Below are positions 35,272 through 43,832 of a stretch of 64,000 nucleotides of DNA, one piece after another. The stretch's first letter is position 1. Each line of letters starts with the position of its first letter. The position numbers and the translations under genes are program-made. The notes under the pieces were generated by a model. That model saw nothing but the letters and a program-made list of their open reading frames with translations. It had not been told where the DNA came from and did not search any database. The DNA is from Peptococcaceae bacterium (GTDB taxonomy: Bacteria > Bacillota > Desulfotomaculia > Desulfotomaculales > JACDOK01): contig JACDOK010000004.1 of the NCBI GenBank assembly GCA_017656185.1, forward strand, positions 48,756 to 112,755, given 5' to 3'.

Positions 35272-36028
35272 CACCCATCTTTTCAAGAGCCTGTTTTATT
35301 TTCCTAACGTCGTCCAGGAAGGGCGCCGGCATTTCTGCCAGGCAGTCTTCCCGCAGCTCCTCGCTTAACAGTTCCTCGTACCAGCCTATGTACCCCAACA
35401 CCGGCCGGTCCGAGCATGCCTTTGCGATAAACTCACGTTCAGCCGCCGTTCGTACCCGGTTTCCCACATAGCCGGTTTTTTCAATACCCAGGTCTCCAGC
35501 CAGGGAAACAATATTCCGTGCCGTAGACACCGAAGCCCTGGTCGGGTTGCAAACAACAACCATCACGTCTACACCCCGTGCCGCCCCCCGGGACAGCTGC
35601 TCGATCCCGGCGGCCAGGTCAACCACCGTTACTTCCTCCCTGCCCACCAACACCGAGGTAATAATGGCGTTGAGAAAGGCATTCTCCCGGCAGTAGCAGC
35701 CTGCCCCTCCCTTCTTGAGCGTTCCCATCCGGAGCAGGCGGATGTTTCCACGTACCAAGGCATACTTGTCCAGCAGGTCGTCAACCTGGGGATTGAGGAC
35801 CGCGTAGCCTCCATCACCACCCACGCGCTCCCTGATCACGGTTTTCATTTCCGAAAATGGTTTCAGGGCGGCCGCTTCCTCCTCCGGCACTCCCAGCGCA
35901 CCCGCCAGGCAGGCATCGGGGTCGGCATCGATGGCCCACACCGGGCCTTCCCCGGCAAAAATTTTGATAAGCCCCGCTGATATGCTTGTCTTACCAACGC
36001 CGCCTTTACCGGCTACTGCTATTTTCAT
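35261..36028 (-). CDS. cooC: CO dehydrogenase maturation ATPase
   Basis: 255 residues from ATG 36028, behind GGAGCG. MinD-type deviant Walker A: AVAGKGGVGKTSISAGL. Switch region AIDADPDACLAGALG. A GCYCREN motif (C-x-C) matches the metal-binding and dimer cysteines of CooC. VTVVDLAAGIEQLSRGAARG follows. CooC helps insert nickel into the C-cluster of CooS. It is transcribed away from the cooF-cooS pair, with palindromic sites between. Confidence 0.93.
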   Translation of the reverse strand: MKIAVAGKGGVGKTSISAGLIKIFAGEGPVWAIDADPDACLAGALGVPEEEAAALKPFSEMKTVIRERVGGDGGYAVLNPQVDDLLDKYALVRGNIRLLRMGTLKKGGAGCYCRENAFLNAIITSVLVGREEVTVVDLAAGIEQLSRGAARGVDVMVVVCNPTRASVSTARNIVSLAGDLGIEKTGYVGNRVRTAAEREFIAKACSDRPVLGYIGWYEELLSEELREDCLAEMPAPFLDDVRKIKQALEKMGASG

Positions 36029-36102
36029 CGCATTTCGCTCCTTTCATCGCCCTTCATTTTACTACAAATGTTCCTCCGGTTGAAATCTCTTTACAAAAGA
36101 AA

Positions 36103-36120
36103 GATCTGAAAATTCAGATC
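36103..36120. promoter_or_regulatory. Palindrome in the cooC/cooF divergent region
   Basis: GATCTGAAAATTCAGATC, with matching arms that extend to AA...TT outside and one mismatched position. It lies 75 bases upstream of cooC and 97 upstream of cooF. Operator candidate. Confidence 0.45.
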
Positions 36121-36136
36121 TTACTAAACCAATTAT

Positions 36137-36148
36137 GATCATATGATC
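36137..36148. promoter_or_regulatory. Second GATC palindrome in the coo divergent region
   Basis: GATCATATGATC is self-complementary and shares the GATC ends with the site at 36103. Operator candidate for cooFS. Confidence 0.4.
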
Positions 36149-36216
36149 TTTTGCCGGGGAGGAGAACGCCGCCTCGCAACGAAGAAAAAATACAACAAAT
36201 CGGAAGGGGGTGACCC

Positions 36217-36696
36217 TTGTTGCCAGAGGTAGTTGTTGACGCGATATATTGTATCGGCTGCAAGTCGTGTGAAATCGCCTGTGCCGTGGAACATTCCCTC
36301 AGCAAGAATCTAATTACTGCCCTATTCGAACCAACGCCTGCACGCAAACGTATTTTTGTCTGTGCTGCCGCCGGCCAAAACATACCTCTAAACTGCCGTC
36401 ACTGCGAGGATGCTCCCTGCGTGCGTGCCTGTCCCACCGGAGCTCTCTACTGGGAAGATGAGCTTGTACTGCACGCCAGAGAACGCTGTCTCGGATGCGG
36501 TGCATGTCAGATGGCCTGTCCCTTCGGCGTCATTACGCGCCTTCCCAACAGCAAAATCATCGCCAAGTGCGACCGCTGTCCGGACCGCGTCATCCCGGCG
36601 TGTGTAGATGCCTGTCCTACCGGAGCACTGCGGTTTGGTGATCCGGCAGTCTTGGAAAATACGCGCCGCCGGCAATTAGCAGAAAAACTGGTTTAA
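36217..36696 (+). CDS. cooF: CooF-like four-cluster ferredoxin of CO dehydrogenase
   Basis: 159 residues from TTG 36217 (or the next TTG), with GGGGGTGA upstream. Cysteine groups CIGCKSCEIAC, CRHCEDAPCVRACP, CLGCGACQMACPFGV and CDRCPDRVIPACVDACP fit the multi-cluster CooF/HycB type. It carries electrons from CooS to a partner. The gene lies 26 bases before cooS, so they are cotranscribed. Confidence 0.92.
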   Translation: MLPEVVVDAIYCIGCKSCEIACAVEHSLSKNLITALFEPTPARKRIFVCAAAGQNIPLNCRHCEDAPCVRACPTGALYWEDELVLHARERCLGCGACQMACPFGVITRLPNSKIIAKCDRCPDRVIPACVDACPTGALRFGDPAVLENTRRRQLAEKLV

Positions 36697-36722
36697 ATTT
36701 ATGTTTTTTCAAGGGAAGGAGG

Positions 36723-38594
36723 ATGAACGGTTTGGCTCCCAAAAGTGTGGACAAAGCTTCTCTGTCAATGATTAAAAAGGCCGCCGCTGATGATGTCACA
36801 ACGGTATGGGATCGCCTTGCCGCCCAGAAACCCCAATGCGGGTTCGGCAAACTGGGCATTTGTTGCCGCAACTGCAACATGGGTCCCTGCCGCATTGACC
36901 CGTTCGGTAACGGCCCCCAGGAAGGCGTCTGCGGTGCTACCGCCGATACCATTGTCGCCCGCAACGTCCTGCGTGCCATTGCCTCCGGCGCCGCATCCCA
37001 TTCCGACCACGGGCGCGGCATTGCTATGACGCTTTATCATGCCGCTAAAGGTGAGGCCAAGGACTACCCGATCAAGGACACTTCTAAACTGAAGGCCATT
37101 GCCGCTGAATTGGGCATCGCCGTTGACGACAGGAAAACCGAAGACATCGCTCTGGAAGTCGCCAAGCAGCTCCTCGAAGAGTTTGGCTGTCTTAAAGGAC
37201 GCCTTGACTTTACCAATCGCGTCCCGGCAAAACGCCGCGAACTTTGGGCCAAGCTGGGTATCACCCCGCGCGGCATTGACCAAGAGGTTATCGAAAGCAT
37301 GCACCGTACTCACATCGGCGTCGACAACGATTACGCCAGTCTTCTCCTGCAGGGTATGCGTACCGCTCTGAGCGACGGCTGGGGTGGATCCACCATTGCC
37401 ACCGAGTTGTCCGACGTCCTCTTTGGAACACCGCAGCCCGTCAAAGGTCAGAGCAACCTCGGTGTGCTCCGTGAGGATCAGGTCAACATTGTCCTTCACG
37501 GGCATGAACCGACGCTGTCCGATGTCATTGTCGCCGCCGCAAGGGATCCTGAATTGGTAGAGCTAGCCAAGTCCAAAGGTGCTGCCGGCATTAACGTGTG
37601 CGGTATGTGCTGCACTGGTAACGAAATCCTGATGCGGCACGGCGTTCCCGTAGCCGGTAACTTCCTGCAGCAGGAACTGGCCATCGTCACCGGTGCCGTG
37701 GAGGCAATGATCGTCGATATCCAGTGCATTATGCCTGCCCTCCCGCAAGTAGCGAAATGTTACCACACCAAAATTATCTCGACCTCCCCGAAAGCCAAGT
37801 TCCCGGGTGCCGAGCATATGGAGTTCAACGAACATAACGCCATGGAGGTCGCAAAAGACATCGTCCGCGCCGCGGTCGAGAATTTCCCGAACCGGCGTCC
37901 CGAAAAGGTCAACATTCCTTCTGAAAAGATGGAATACATGGCCGGCTTCTCCGCCGAAGCCATCCTGGCGGCCCTGGGTGGCTCCCTAGACCCGCTCGTC
38001 GATGCCATTAAGGCCGGAAGCATCAAAGGCATCGCGGCCATCGTCGGTTGCAACAATCCCAAATACACGCAGGACCGGAGTCACCTGAATTACACGCGCC
38101 GCTTGCTCAAGGAGGACGTCCTCGTCGTCGCTACCGGGTGTGCCGCCATCGCCTGCGGCAAAGACGGGCTTCTGCGGCCTGAAGCCGCCGCCGAAGCGGG
38201 GCACGGCCTGCGCGCCGTCTGCGAATCCTTAGGCATCCCGCCGGTACTGCATATGGGCTCCTGCGTTGACATCAGCCGCATCCTGTTTGTAGCCTCGGCC
38301 ATCGCCAATACCCTTAACGTTGATATCAGCGATCTACCCGTCGTGGCCGCCGCTCCCGAATGGATGTCCGAGAAGGCCGTTTCCATCGGCGTCTACGCCG
38401 TTGCTTCGGGGATCTTCACAATTCTCGGCACCGTCCCGCCCGTGCTGGGCAGCAAGAAGGTAACTGAACTGCTGACCAAGGGTGCGGAAGACATGGTCGG
38501 TGCTGCCTTTGCCATCGAAGAAGACCCGGAGAAGGCCGCCGATCTTGCGCTCAAGCACATCGCCAAGAAACGGGCGGCCCTCGGCCTGTCATAA
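36723..38594 (+). CDS. cooS: Nickel-dependent CO dehydrogenase, catalytic subunit
   Basis: 623 residues from ATG 36723, behind AAGGAGG. The B/D-cluster cysteines are in QCGFGKLGICCRNCNMGPC (about 39-57), close to the usual pattern. C-cluster ligands lie in NVCGMCCTGNEIL, GCNNPKYTQ, GCAAIACGKDGLL and MGSCVDISR. It oxidises CO to CO2 as a homodimer. No acetyl-CoA synthase (acsB) is in the window, so this is a CooFS-type oxidising unit, not obviously the Wood-Ljungdahl complex. A terminator follows. Confidence 0.97.
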   Translation: MNGLAPKSVDKASLSMIKKAAADDVTTVWDRLAAQKPQCGFGKLGICCRNCNMGPCRIDPFGNGPQEGVCGATADTIVARNVLRAIASGAASHSDHGRGIAMTLYHAAKGEAKDYPIKDTSKLKAIAAELGIAVDDRKTEDIALEVAKQLLEEFGCLKGRLDFTNRVPAKRRELWAKLGITPRGIDQEVIESMHRTHIGVDNDYASLLLQGMRTALSDGWGGSTIATELSDVLFGTPQPVKGQSNLGVLREDQVNIVLHGHEPTLSDVIVAAARDPELVELAKSKGAAGINVCGMCCTGNEILMRHGVPVAGNFLQQELAIVTGAVEAMIVDIQCIMPALPQVAKCYHTKIISTSPKAKFPGAEHMEFNEHNAMEVAKDIVRAAVENFPNRRPEKVNIPSEKMEYMAGFSAEAILAALGGSLDPLVDAIKAGSIKGIAAIVGCNNPKYTQDRSHLNYTRRLLKEDVLVVATGCAAIACGKDGLLRPEAAAEAGHGLRAVCESLGIPPVLHMGSCVDISRILFVASAIANTLNVDISDLPVVAAAPEWMSEKAVSIGVYAVASGIFTILGTVPPVLGSKKVTELLTKGAEDMVGAAFAIEEDPEKAADLALKHIAKKRAALGLS

Positions 38595-38664
38595 ACCAGG
38601 TAATGAGACAGGATAGACAGATCTACAGGATAATGCAAAATATGAAACCATGCCGAATACGAAA

Positions 38665-38699
38665 GGGGCTTTCCATTCACCGGAAAGCCCCCCTTTTTT
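38665..38699 (+). terminator. Intrinsic terminator of cooFS
   Basis: GGGGCTTTCC (38665-38674) pairs with GGAAAGCCCC (38682-38691), followed by CCTTTTTT. Confidence 0.93.
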
Positions 38700-38779
38700 A
38701 GAATGGAGGCGACTGCTAAGGGATGCTATTTTGCTATACTTATTCATATAATCCTGTTAGATCCAATACCCGACCGTTT

Positions 38780-40000
38780 CTACCACACCACCGGCGGCCG
38801 CCCTACGAGCAATGCCCTCTTGTTCCTCACCGGGATACTGGCCTTAACGCGCGCCGTTAGGGCACCTATACCGTCTATGTCGTTTACCGCCACGTAGCCC
38901 ACCAGCTTATCTTCCCGGAATACCAGGCGCCGGTAACGCCGCGCCGTTTCCTCCTTGTGTTCCAATACCTCAAACTCCGGCCCTTCCGCTCGGGACATAC
39001 CGACGGTAATGGCGTCCAAGCCGAAGAATTCTAAAGAATTTAACCCGATTGACCCCGGATACCGCTCCCGGCAGCCGGCCATGTTCCGCCCGGCCAAACG
39101 TCCCTGCGCCGTGGCATTGGGCCACGTTGCATTGACGCGCGGATATCCATACGCAATATCGTAAGTCTCGGCCACGTCGCCGGCCGCAAAAACGCCGGTG
39201 CAGCTGGTTTCCAGGTACTCATTAACTACTAGCCCCCGGTTGATTTCGAACATATCCCTGGTCACCAGCTGAACATTGGGCCGGACACCTTTACCGACGA
39301 TGACCATAGAACAAAGCAGCTCAGTACCGTCTTCCAGCCGAACCCCGGATACTTCACCGGCGTCGTTCTCCAGTATTTCCTTTACCTCTCGCCCCAGATA
39401 AAATGTCATCCCGTGTTCTTCCAGCTGTTTTTGGATTAACCCGGCCCCGTAAGCATCCATGGCTCGGGACAATATTTGGGGGGACCCCACCACGACCGAC
39501 ACCCGCACCCCGCGCTTTAAAAGGGCATAGGCCGTCTTTAACCCGACCGGGCCGGCACCCAAAACCACAGCCCTGCCGCCCCGTTCTACGCGTTTCCTGA
39601 TAGCCCGGGCGTCATTGATCGTCCGCAGCGTAAATACTCCTGCTGCATTGATGCCGGGTGTTTCGGGGATTACCGGCGAAGCACCGGTTGCAATCAGCAA
39701 CCGGTCAAACGGAACCTCTATTCCCCCTTCACACAACACCTTTCGTTCCGCAGGATCAACTGACTCCACCGTCACACCGAAGCGCACGTCAACGGCATAC
39801 CGCTGATAAAAGTCACCCGGCCGGATATACATTTGGTTTTCGGTAACCTTGCCGGCAATGTAATGAGTAGTCAAGCAGCGTGAATAGGCCGACTCGGGCT
39901 CGTTGGTTATCAGGATAATATCACCCTCGGGGTCGCACTCGCGGATAGCTTCGATCCCGAAAATACCGGCCGCGCTGTTGCCGATAACAACATACCTCAT
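38780..40000 (-). CDS. FAD/NAD(P)-dependent oxidoreductase linked to CO dehydrogenase
   Basis: 406 residues from ATG 40000, overlapping the ferredoxin stop by four bases (ATGA). The FAD site MRYVVIGNSAAGIFGIEAI is slightly off the GxGxxG norm. RLLIATGASPVIP, then the NAD(P) site AVVLGAGPVGLKTAYAL, then GVFAAGDVAET. It resembles the NADH oxidase-type flavoproteins found with cooS and cooF in CO-oxidising Clostridia, where they couple ferredoxin to NAD(P). It converges on cooFS. Confidence 0.88.
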   Translation of the reverse strand: MRYVVIGNSAAGIFGIEAIRECDPEGDIILITNEPESAYSRCLTTHYIAGKVTENQMYIRPGDFYQRYAVDVRFGVTVESVDPAERKVLCEGGIEVPFDRLLIATGASPVIPETPGINAAGVFTLRTINDARAIRKRVERGGRAVVLGAGPVGLKTAYALLKRGVRVSVVVGSPQILSRAMDAYGAGLIQKQLEEHGMTFYLGREVKEILENDAGEVSGVRLEDGTELLCSMVIVGKGVRPNVQLVTRDMFEINRGLVVNEYLETSCTGVFAAGDVAETYDIAYGYPRVNATWPNATAQGRLAGRNMAGCRERYPGSIGLNSLEFFGLDAITVGMSRAEGPEFEVLEHKEETARRYRRLVFREDKLVGYVAVNDIDGIGALTARVKASIPVRNKRALLVGRPPVVW

Positions 40001-40503
40001 CGCCCGGCCCCCCTTTCAGCACCCGCATATTGGGCAGCGTAACGTTCCCTGATTATTTCACTTTGTTTACCGGCATCACGTAAGAACAGGGCTCCCATGG
40101 GGCACGCCTCCACACACGCCGGGCGATCCCTGCCGGGGCAGCGGTCACACTTGACAGACACCTGCCGCTCCTTGTCCTGGCCGATCACCTCAAACGGACA
40201 TACCATCACACACATCCAGCAGCCCACGCAACGCTCTGTATCGACGTTTACCAACCCTGAAGAAACATCCCGGGTGATAGCGGCTGCCATACAGGCTTCC
40301 ACGCAGGGAGCATTCTCGCAATGGCGGCACATCAAAATAAAAAAGCGGTCGGCATCATGTACCGTAAAAAGACGGGGCTTCGGTCCGGGACTTCTGCCTA
40401 TCGCTTCAGGTAAACCGCAGCCTTCCGCATGCGCCACCGCACAACTTAATACACACGACAAACAGTGCAAACACTTCTCTCTATCCACCCATATTTCTTC
40501 CAT
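39997..40503 (-). CDS. CooF-like ferredoxin, second copy
   Basis: 168 residues from ATG 40503 (GGGGGTGG five bases upstream; GTG 40512 is an alternative). Cysteine groups CLHCLSCVLSC, CRHCENAPCVEAC, CVGCWMCVMVCPFEV and CDRCPGRDRPACVEACP mirror CooF at 36217. It is translationally coupled to the flavoprotein, so it probably feeds it electrons. Some cluster positions have changed spacing (EACMAAA lacks the usual CP), so one cluster may be altered. Confidence 0.88.
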   Translation of the reverse strand: MEEIWVDREKCLHCLSCVLSCAVAHAEGCGLPEAIGRSPGPKPRLFTVHDADRFFILMCRHCENAPCVEACMAAAITRDVSSGLVNVDTERCVGCWMCVMVCPFEVIGQDKERQVSVKCDRCPGRDRPACVEACPMGALFLRDAGKQSEIIRERYAAQYAGAERGAGR

Positions 40504-40707
40504 TCCATCCACCCCCGAGCTTCAATTGCCCTTATTCTTACTGGGGCATACATCACCTGAATTTTAGTAAATATTTGTTAACCAAAAACTTCGCGGTTGG
40601 ATAGAATATTCCTTTTTGCTTTAGCCATCCGGTTAGATAGTACACTTTATGAAGTATGATTATCCGCCTTTAAGGACAATTTAATAGAAAATAAGGAGGG
40701 ATTGCCT

Positions 40708-41165
40708 TTGAATTGGCAGGTGCAGGACAGGCTGACGAGAGGGTTTATCGCAGGCCTGGTTGGCGGGATTGCCATGAACATCGTCAGCCTGATATCGTAC
40801 CATATCCTCAATATCGCCGAGCTTCGATATCTTGATTGGGCCGCCATTGTTATTTACGGTACCAAGGCCCGGAATTTTGCGGAAGTGGTGTTCGCCCAAG
40901 CCATACAGCTCATCTTTGTCGGCATCCTGGGCATAATTTTTGCCTACCTGATCCCCGCGATATCAAGCAAGAACTATCTTTTAAGGGGATGGCTTTTTGG
41001 AAGCTTTATATGGTTTTTATTATACGGGATCTCATTATTGTTTAAGATCCACGCACGATGCCATTGCGCCTGGACACGGCGGCATCGGATTTTGCCGGTG
41101 CTTCCGTGTACGGCCTCATAATGGCGGCGACACTGCGCTGGCTGGATGAGAGAATAAAGGTTTAG
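40708..41165 (+). pseudogene. Membrane protein gene with a late frameshift
   Basis: TTG 40708, with AAGGAGGG seven bases upstream. The first frame gives at least three membrane helices (GFIAGLVGGIAMNIVSLISY, IQLIFVGILGIIFAYLIPA, GWLFGSFIWFLLYGISLLF), then turns Arg/Cys-rich after KIHA near 41055. In the next frame TMPLRLDTAASDFAGASVYG and MAATLRWLDERIKV continue to TAG 41163, a natural membrane-protein ending. The loss of one base (or gain of two) near 41050-41057 explains this; a sequencing error is possible. Function unknown. Confidence 0.7.
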
Positions 41166-41434
41166 CTGAACAGAGGAACAAGATAAATTCTCAAGTAATG
41201 GATAGCCACAAGCAGAACCAAAATGGAGATGCCGTCGAAACGGACGTGACCGCTAGTTACCGGTGGAAGATACCTTCTTAATGGCTTCAAGACAAGCTCC
41301 GTTACCGCATATACCAGCCTGGCTAAAGGATGGCGCTGCTGCTTATAAGAAAGCCAGGGCAAAACTCCTCTTATGATGAGCAGCCAAAAGAAAACTACGA
41401 GAACAGTATTAAGTATGGCCCCATACTTATTCAC
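41162..41434 (-). CDS. YggT-family membrane protein
   Basis: 90 residues from GTG 41434. Two membrane helices (LNTVLVVFFWLLIIRGVLPWL and ISILVLLVAIHYLRIYLVP) flank VTELVLKPLRRYLPP, the conserved YggT spacing with P-LRR-LPP. YggT proteins are linked to osmotic stress, cell division or membrane positioning in other bacteria, but their exact role is unclear. It converges with the frameshifted gene and overlaps it by four bases. Confidence 0.8.
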   Translation of the reverse strand: MNKYGAILNTVLVVFFWLLIIRGVLPWLSYKQQRHPLARLVYAVTELVLKPLRRYLPPVTSGHVRFDGISILVLLVAIHYLRIYLVPLFS

Positions 41435-41545
41435 CCCGAAGTTTCTAAAATAAATACTTATTTATAGTTATCGAAATATAAACAAAATTAGAACCCGGTT
41501 TATATCTACCGGGTCCGGGTACCTATATTGCGTATTTTGGGCCAA

Positions 41546-41713
41546 TTAAAATTCATACAGGAAAACTATACCACGAGGCCCGCCCAAGCTTTCTATCAAC
41601 GGCAGAAAAACCGGTGTAAGAATAATCAAAGCTGATGCCGTCTCCATAAATATGCCAGCGATCAAAACAATTACATTGCCGCAGCTTCCAATGGTAACAG
41701 CTTCCAAAAGTTA
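41546..41713 (-). pseudogene. Remnant of a TRAP transporter large permease (DctM)
   Basis: One minus-strand frame bounded by stops reads AVTIGSCGNVIVLIAGIFME, TASALIILTPVFLPLIESLG and then stops at TAA 41546. This matches the conserved GMFMETGAAI-ILTP-LLP segment near the end of DctM, but nothing before or after it remains. It is clearly a fragment in a decaying stretch. Confidence 0.65.
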
Positions 41714-41795
41714 ATTTCGCCATAAGGGTGGCAGTAACGCGCCGCCCTTGTTTATGTCTTGCGTTCCGGTACACCCCGGCCATTCCAGCAGAATT

Positions 41796-42380
41796 TTATT
41801 CAGGACCAAAAGCGATTTTCCAGCGTTCTTCCGGATCGTCAAACCGGACCTCGGTCGGTTTGAAATACTCAGGGTCATAATCTTCGAACTCCTCTTGGAA
41901 TTCGTGTTCCCCGGAGCAAATCATCTCATACCCCGGAATACCGCCGCAGTCTTCCGGCGGGCAAGCCCGTTTCCCGCCGATACAAACGGGATACTGCTTG
42001 TCCTTTTCCCTCGGACAGATCTTTTCCAGCTTCACGATATGTTCCCAACCGTCGCCGAAATCATAAAGATAGGTGGCTTTGGGGTTCTCCATCGTAAAAT
42101 ACGGGGCTATCTTGTGATCCCATCCCGGCAGCGTCTTACTAGGCAAAAAGGGTTCTTCTTCATAAGGTATCCCTATCGTTACCTTCTTGCCATTCGTGGG
42201 ATTCTTTAGTCTAAACTCGTGGAGGTGGCAGTCCCACCAGCCCATTGCATCCTGGATGGCAACATGCAGGTCCCAGAAAGTGTAAGTCTCGGGCACCTGA
42301 ATGCGGCGCCAAACCGGCGGTTTGGTATACCGGAGCGTAATCTTAAACTGGTAAACGTGCTTGAAATCCTTTTTCTTCAT
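41796..42380 (-). CDS. pRiA4b ORF-3-like protein
   Basis: 194 residues from ATG 42380, directly behind GGGGAGGGGGAG; GTG 42398 is less likely. YQFKITLRYTKPPVWRRIQV, TFWDLHVAIQDAMGWWDCHLHEF, YLYDFGDGWEHIVKLE and CPPEDCGGIPGYE are the signature words of the plasmid pRiA4b ORF-3 family, often carried by mobile elements. Function unproven. Confidence 0.92.
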   Translation of the reverse strand: MKKKDFKHVYQFKITLRYTKPPVWRRIQVPETYTFWDLHVAIQDAMGWWDCHLHEFRLKNPTNGKKVTIGIPYEEEPFLPSKTLPGWDHKIAPYFTMENPKATYLYDFGDGWEHIVKLEKICPREKDKQYPVCIGGKRACPPEDCGGIPGYEMICSGEHEFQEEFEDYDPEYFKPTEVRFDDPEERWKIAFGPE

Positions 42381-42431
42381 ACTCCCCCTCCCCGGCACAG
42401 AAATGATTAAATACTTAACTCGTCCATCTTT

Positions 42432-42869
42432 TCAACCGTTTTTCACATTCTTTTCATACCACATCCTCTCCTCGGCATGCCGGCGGCGGGCCAGTTCCCG
42501 TTTGTCACGGAAAACCTGATCCCGCAAATCAAAAAACTGAGCAAGATTTTGAGGCGCCGGCGGATTTACTCTGTATTGGTTCAAGAACTCGTTGCAGGCG
42601 CGGCAGCAGGTCACAAGATTGGCAACGTCCTCCACCCACTCGCGCGGGACACCTAATTGTTCTATAGCACTCCTGGGAATGACGTGGTCGATTGAAATAT
42701 CAAGCCATGCCTCATACGGAGCGCCAAGAAACCGGCCGCAGTACACGCAGGTCAGGCCGCATTGTTTAAAAACCGGCACCCCGTACCCGCGGCGGCACGT
42801 TCCGTCACCCCCCGGAGGACGCCCCAAAAGCTTGCGCCCCCCACCTTCATACCGGTCAAACGGCAGCAA
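42432..42869 (-). CDS. HNH endonuclease
   Basis: 145 residues from TTG 42869, with GGAGTG seven bases upstream. A zinc-bound HNH core: CVYCGRFLGAPYEAWLDISI, DHVIPRS and NLVTCCRACNEFLN, with both CxxC pairs and the DH metal site. It may be a homing, restriction or repair nuclease. No restriction partner is adjacent. Confidence 0.88.
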   Translation of the reverse strand: MLPFDRYEGGGRKLLGRPPGGDGTCRRGYGVPVFKQCGLTCVYCGRFLGAPYEAWLDISIDHVIPRSAIEQLGVPREWVEDVANLVTCCRACNEFLNQYRVNPPAPQNLAQFFDLRDQVFRDKRELARRRHAEERMWYEKNVKNG

Positions 42870-42916
42870 CTTATTTCACTCCTATAACCTGCAGGTTCCT
42901 AGAAGGAAGACGCGAA

Positions 42917-42948
42917 GGAAGACGGGGTCAGGACTGCGTTAGCTGCAT
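42917..42948. repeat. Direct repeat, left of the vapBC module
   Basis: GGAAGACGGGGTCAGGACTG then CGTTAGCTGCAT. It matches the copy at 43802-43832 with two substitutions and one extra G. The two copies bracket the toxin-antitoxin genes. Confidence 0.75.
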
Positions 42949-43006
42949 TTCGCTCTTTGGTCAATGTGATCGGTGGTGCGCGGCTGGAAGCGAATATTCC
43001 CAACGG

Positions 43007-43447
43007 CTAGATATGCAGGTAATCCGGGCTTAATTCTTCCCCCTGTGCCGCGATCTTTAAACGGTTATCAAATGTTAACAGAACCAGTTCGGGAATCTCC
43101 GCTTGCAGCGTTTTAGCGGTGGCAAGATGCCATAAGTCCGCACCCCGCAGAGGCCATTTGGAAGCAAGCTTTTTAACATGCTCTTCCTTGGGCCCGATAT
43201 GTAACTGCCTCCAGGGTCCATTTTCCAGGGCCTCCACGGCGGCTTCGACAAGCACACCCGCTAAAAAACGCTCGCGATGTATACGGGAAATAACGGCATA
43301 AGTCTCGGCTAGTGCCAGGGTAGAAATTAAATGGACCCCTTCTCTCCGGGCCCAGCTAAAAGCCACTTCGCTGTGTGCATCTTTAAAGAGGGCGGATACA
43401 ATGGCTGAGGTATCCCAGTACACTACAATAGATTGGTTTTGGTTCAT
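43007..43447 (-). CDS. PIN-domain toxin, VapC type
   Basis: 146 residues from ATG 43447, overlapping the antitoxin stop (ATGA). PIN acidic residues are visible: VVYWDTSAIVSALFKD, LALAETYAVIS, RGADLWHLATAKTL, LLTFDNRL. It should be an RNase toxin inhibited by the adjacent antitoxin. An upstream in-frame extension would run through the antitoxin gene and is rejected. Confidence 0.9.
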   Translation of the reverse strand: MNQNQSIVVYWDTSAIVSALFKDAHSEVAFSWARREGVHLISTLALAETYAVISRIHRERFLAGVLVEAAVEALENGPWRQLHIGPKEEHVKKLASKWPLRGADLWHLATAKTLQAEIPELVLLTFDNRLKIAAQGEELSPDYLHI

Positions 43448-43728
43448 GCGTTGCGGTCCTCCTGCAGGATTTTTTGGGCCAATTGATCCTCTATAGGAAT
43501 TGGTGGGGGGATATTGCGCACTTTTTTCTTGGGAGGGGCAATCCAACCGTTCTTTTCAAGGTTTTTGAGGCGTGCTTCCAATGACAGCATTTCTTGTGAT
43601 ACCGGAACAATTTTACCTACCGGTTTACCGCGGTCAGTAAGAATGATTTCTGCCCCCTGCTGAACATTCTTAAGTAACTTGCTTAAGTTCTTCTTAGCTT
43701 CCCGGATACCTACACTAATGTTTTCCAT
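43444..43728 (-). CDS. Phd/YefM-type antitoxin
   Basis: 94 residues from ATG 43728, behind GGAGCG. MENISVGIREAKKNLSKLLK and IILTDRGKPVGKIVPV are the Phd/YefM DNA-binding fold. The C-terminal tail (RNIPPPIPIEDQLAQKIL) should wrap the toxin. Two tandem GTAGTTACA words just upstream (43747) may be its operator. Confidence 0.9.
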   Translation of the reverse strand: MENISVGIREAKKNLSKLLKNVQQGAEIILTDRGKPVGKIVPVSQEMLSLEARLKNLEKNGWIAPPKKKVRNIPPPIPIEDQLAQKILQEDRNA

Positions 43729-43746
43729 TTATTCTACGCTCCTTTT

Positions 43747-43764
43747 GTAGTTACAGTAGTTACA
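43747..43764. promoter_or_regulatory. Tandem 9-bp repeat, candidate antitoxin operator
   Basis: GTAGTTACAGTAGTTACA, two exact copies, 19 bases before the antitoxin start. The placement suits autoregulation. Confidence 0.5.
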
Positions 43765-43801
43765 TTTATTTTAAGTACTTAAGCCCACATTATCAACTCT
43801 T

Positions 43802-43832
43802 GGAAGATGGGGTCAGACTGCATTAGCTGCAT
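43802..43832. repeat. Direct repeat, right of the vapBC module
   Basis: GGAAGATGGGGTCAGACTGC then ATTAGCTGCAT, the partner of the copy at 42917-42948. Same orientation, 854 bases apart. Confidence 0.75.

Noticed and set aside
36765..37505. 246-residue minus-strand frame inside cooS
   Set aside because: Antisense shadow; cooS is certain.
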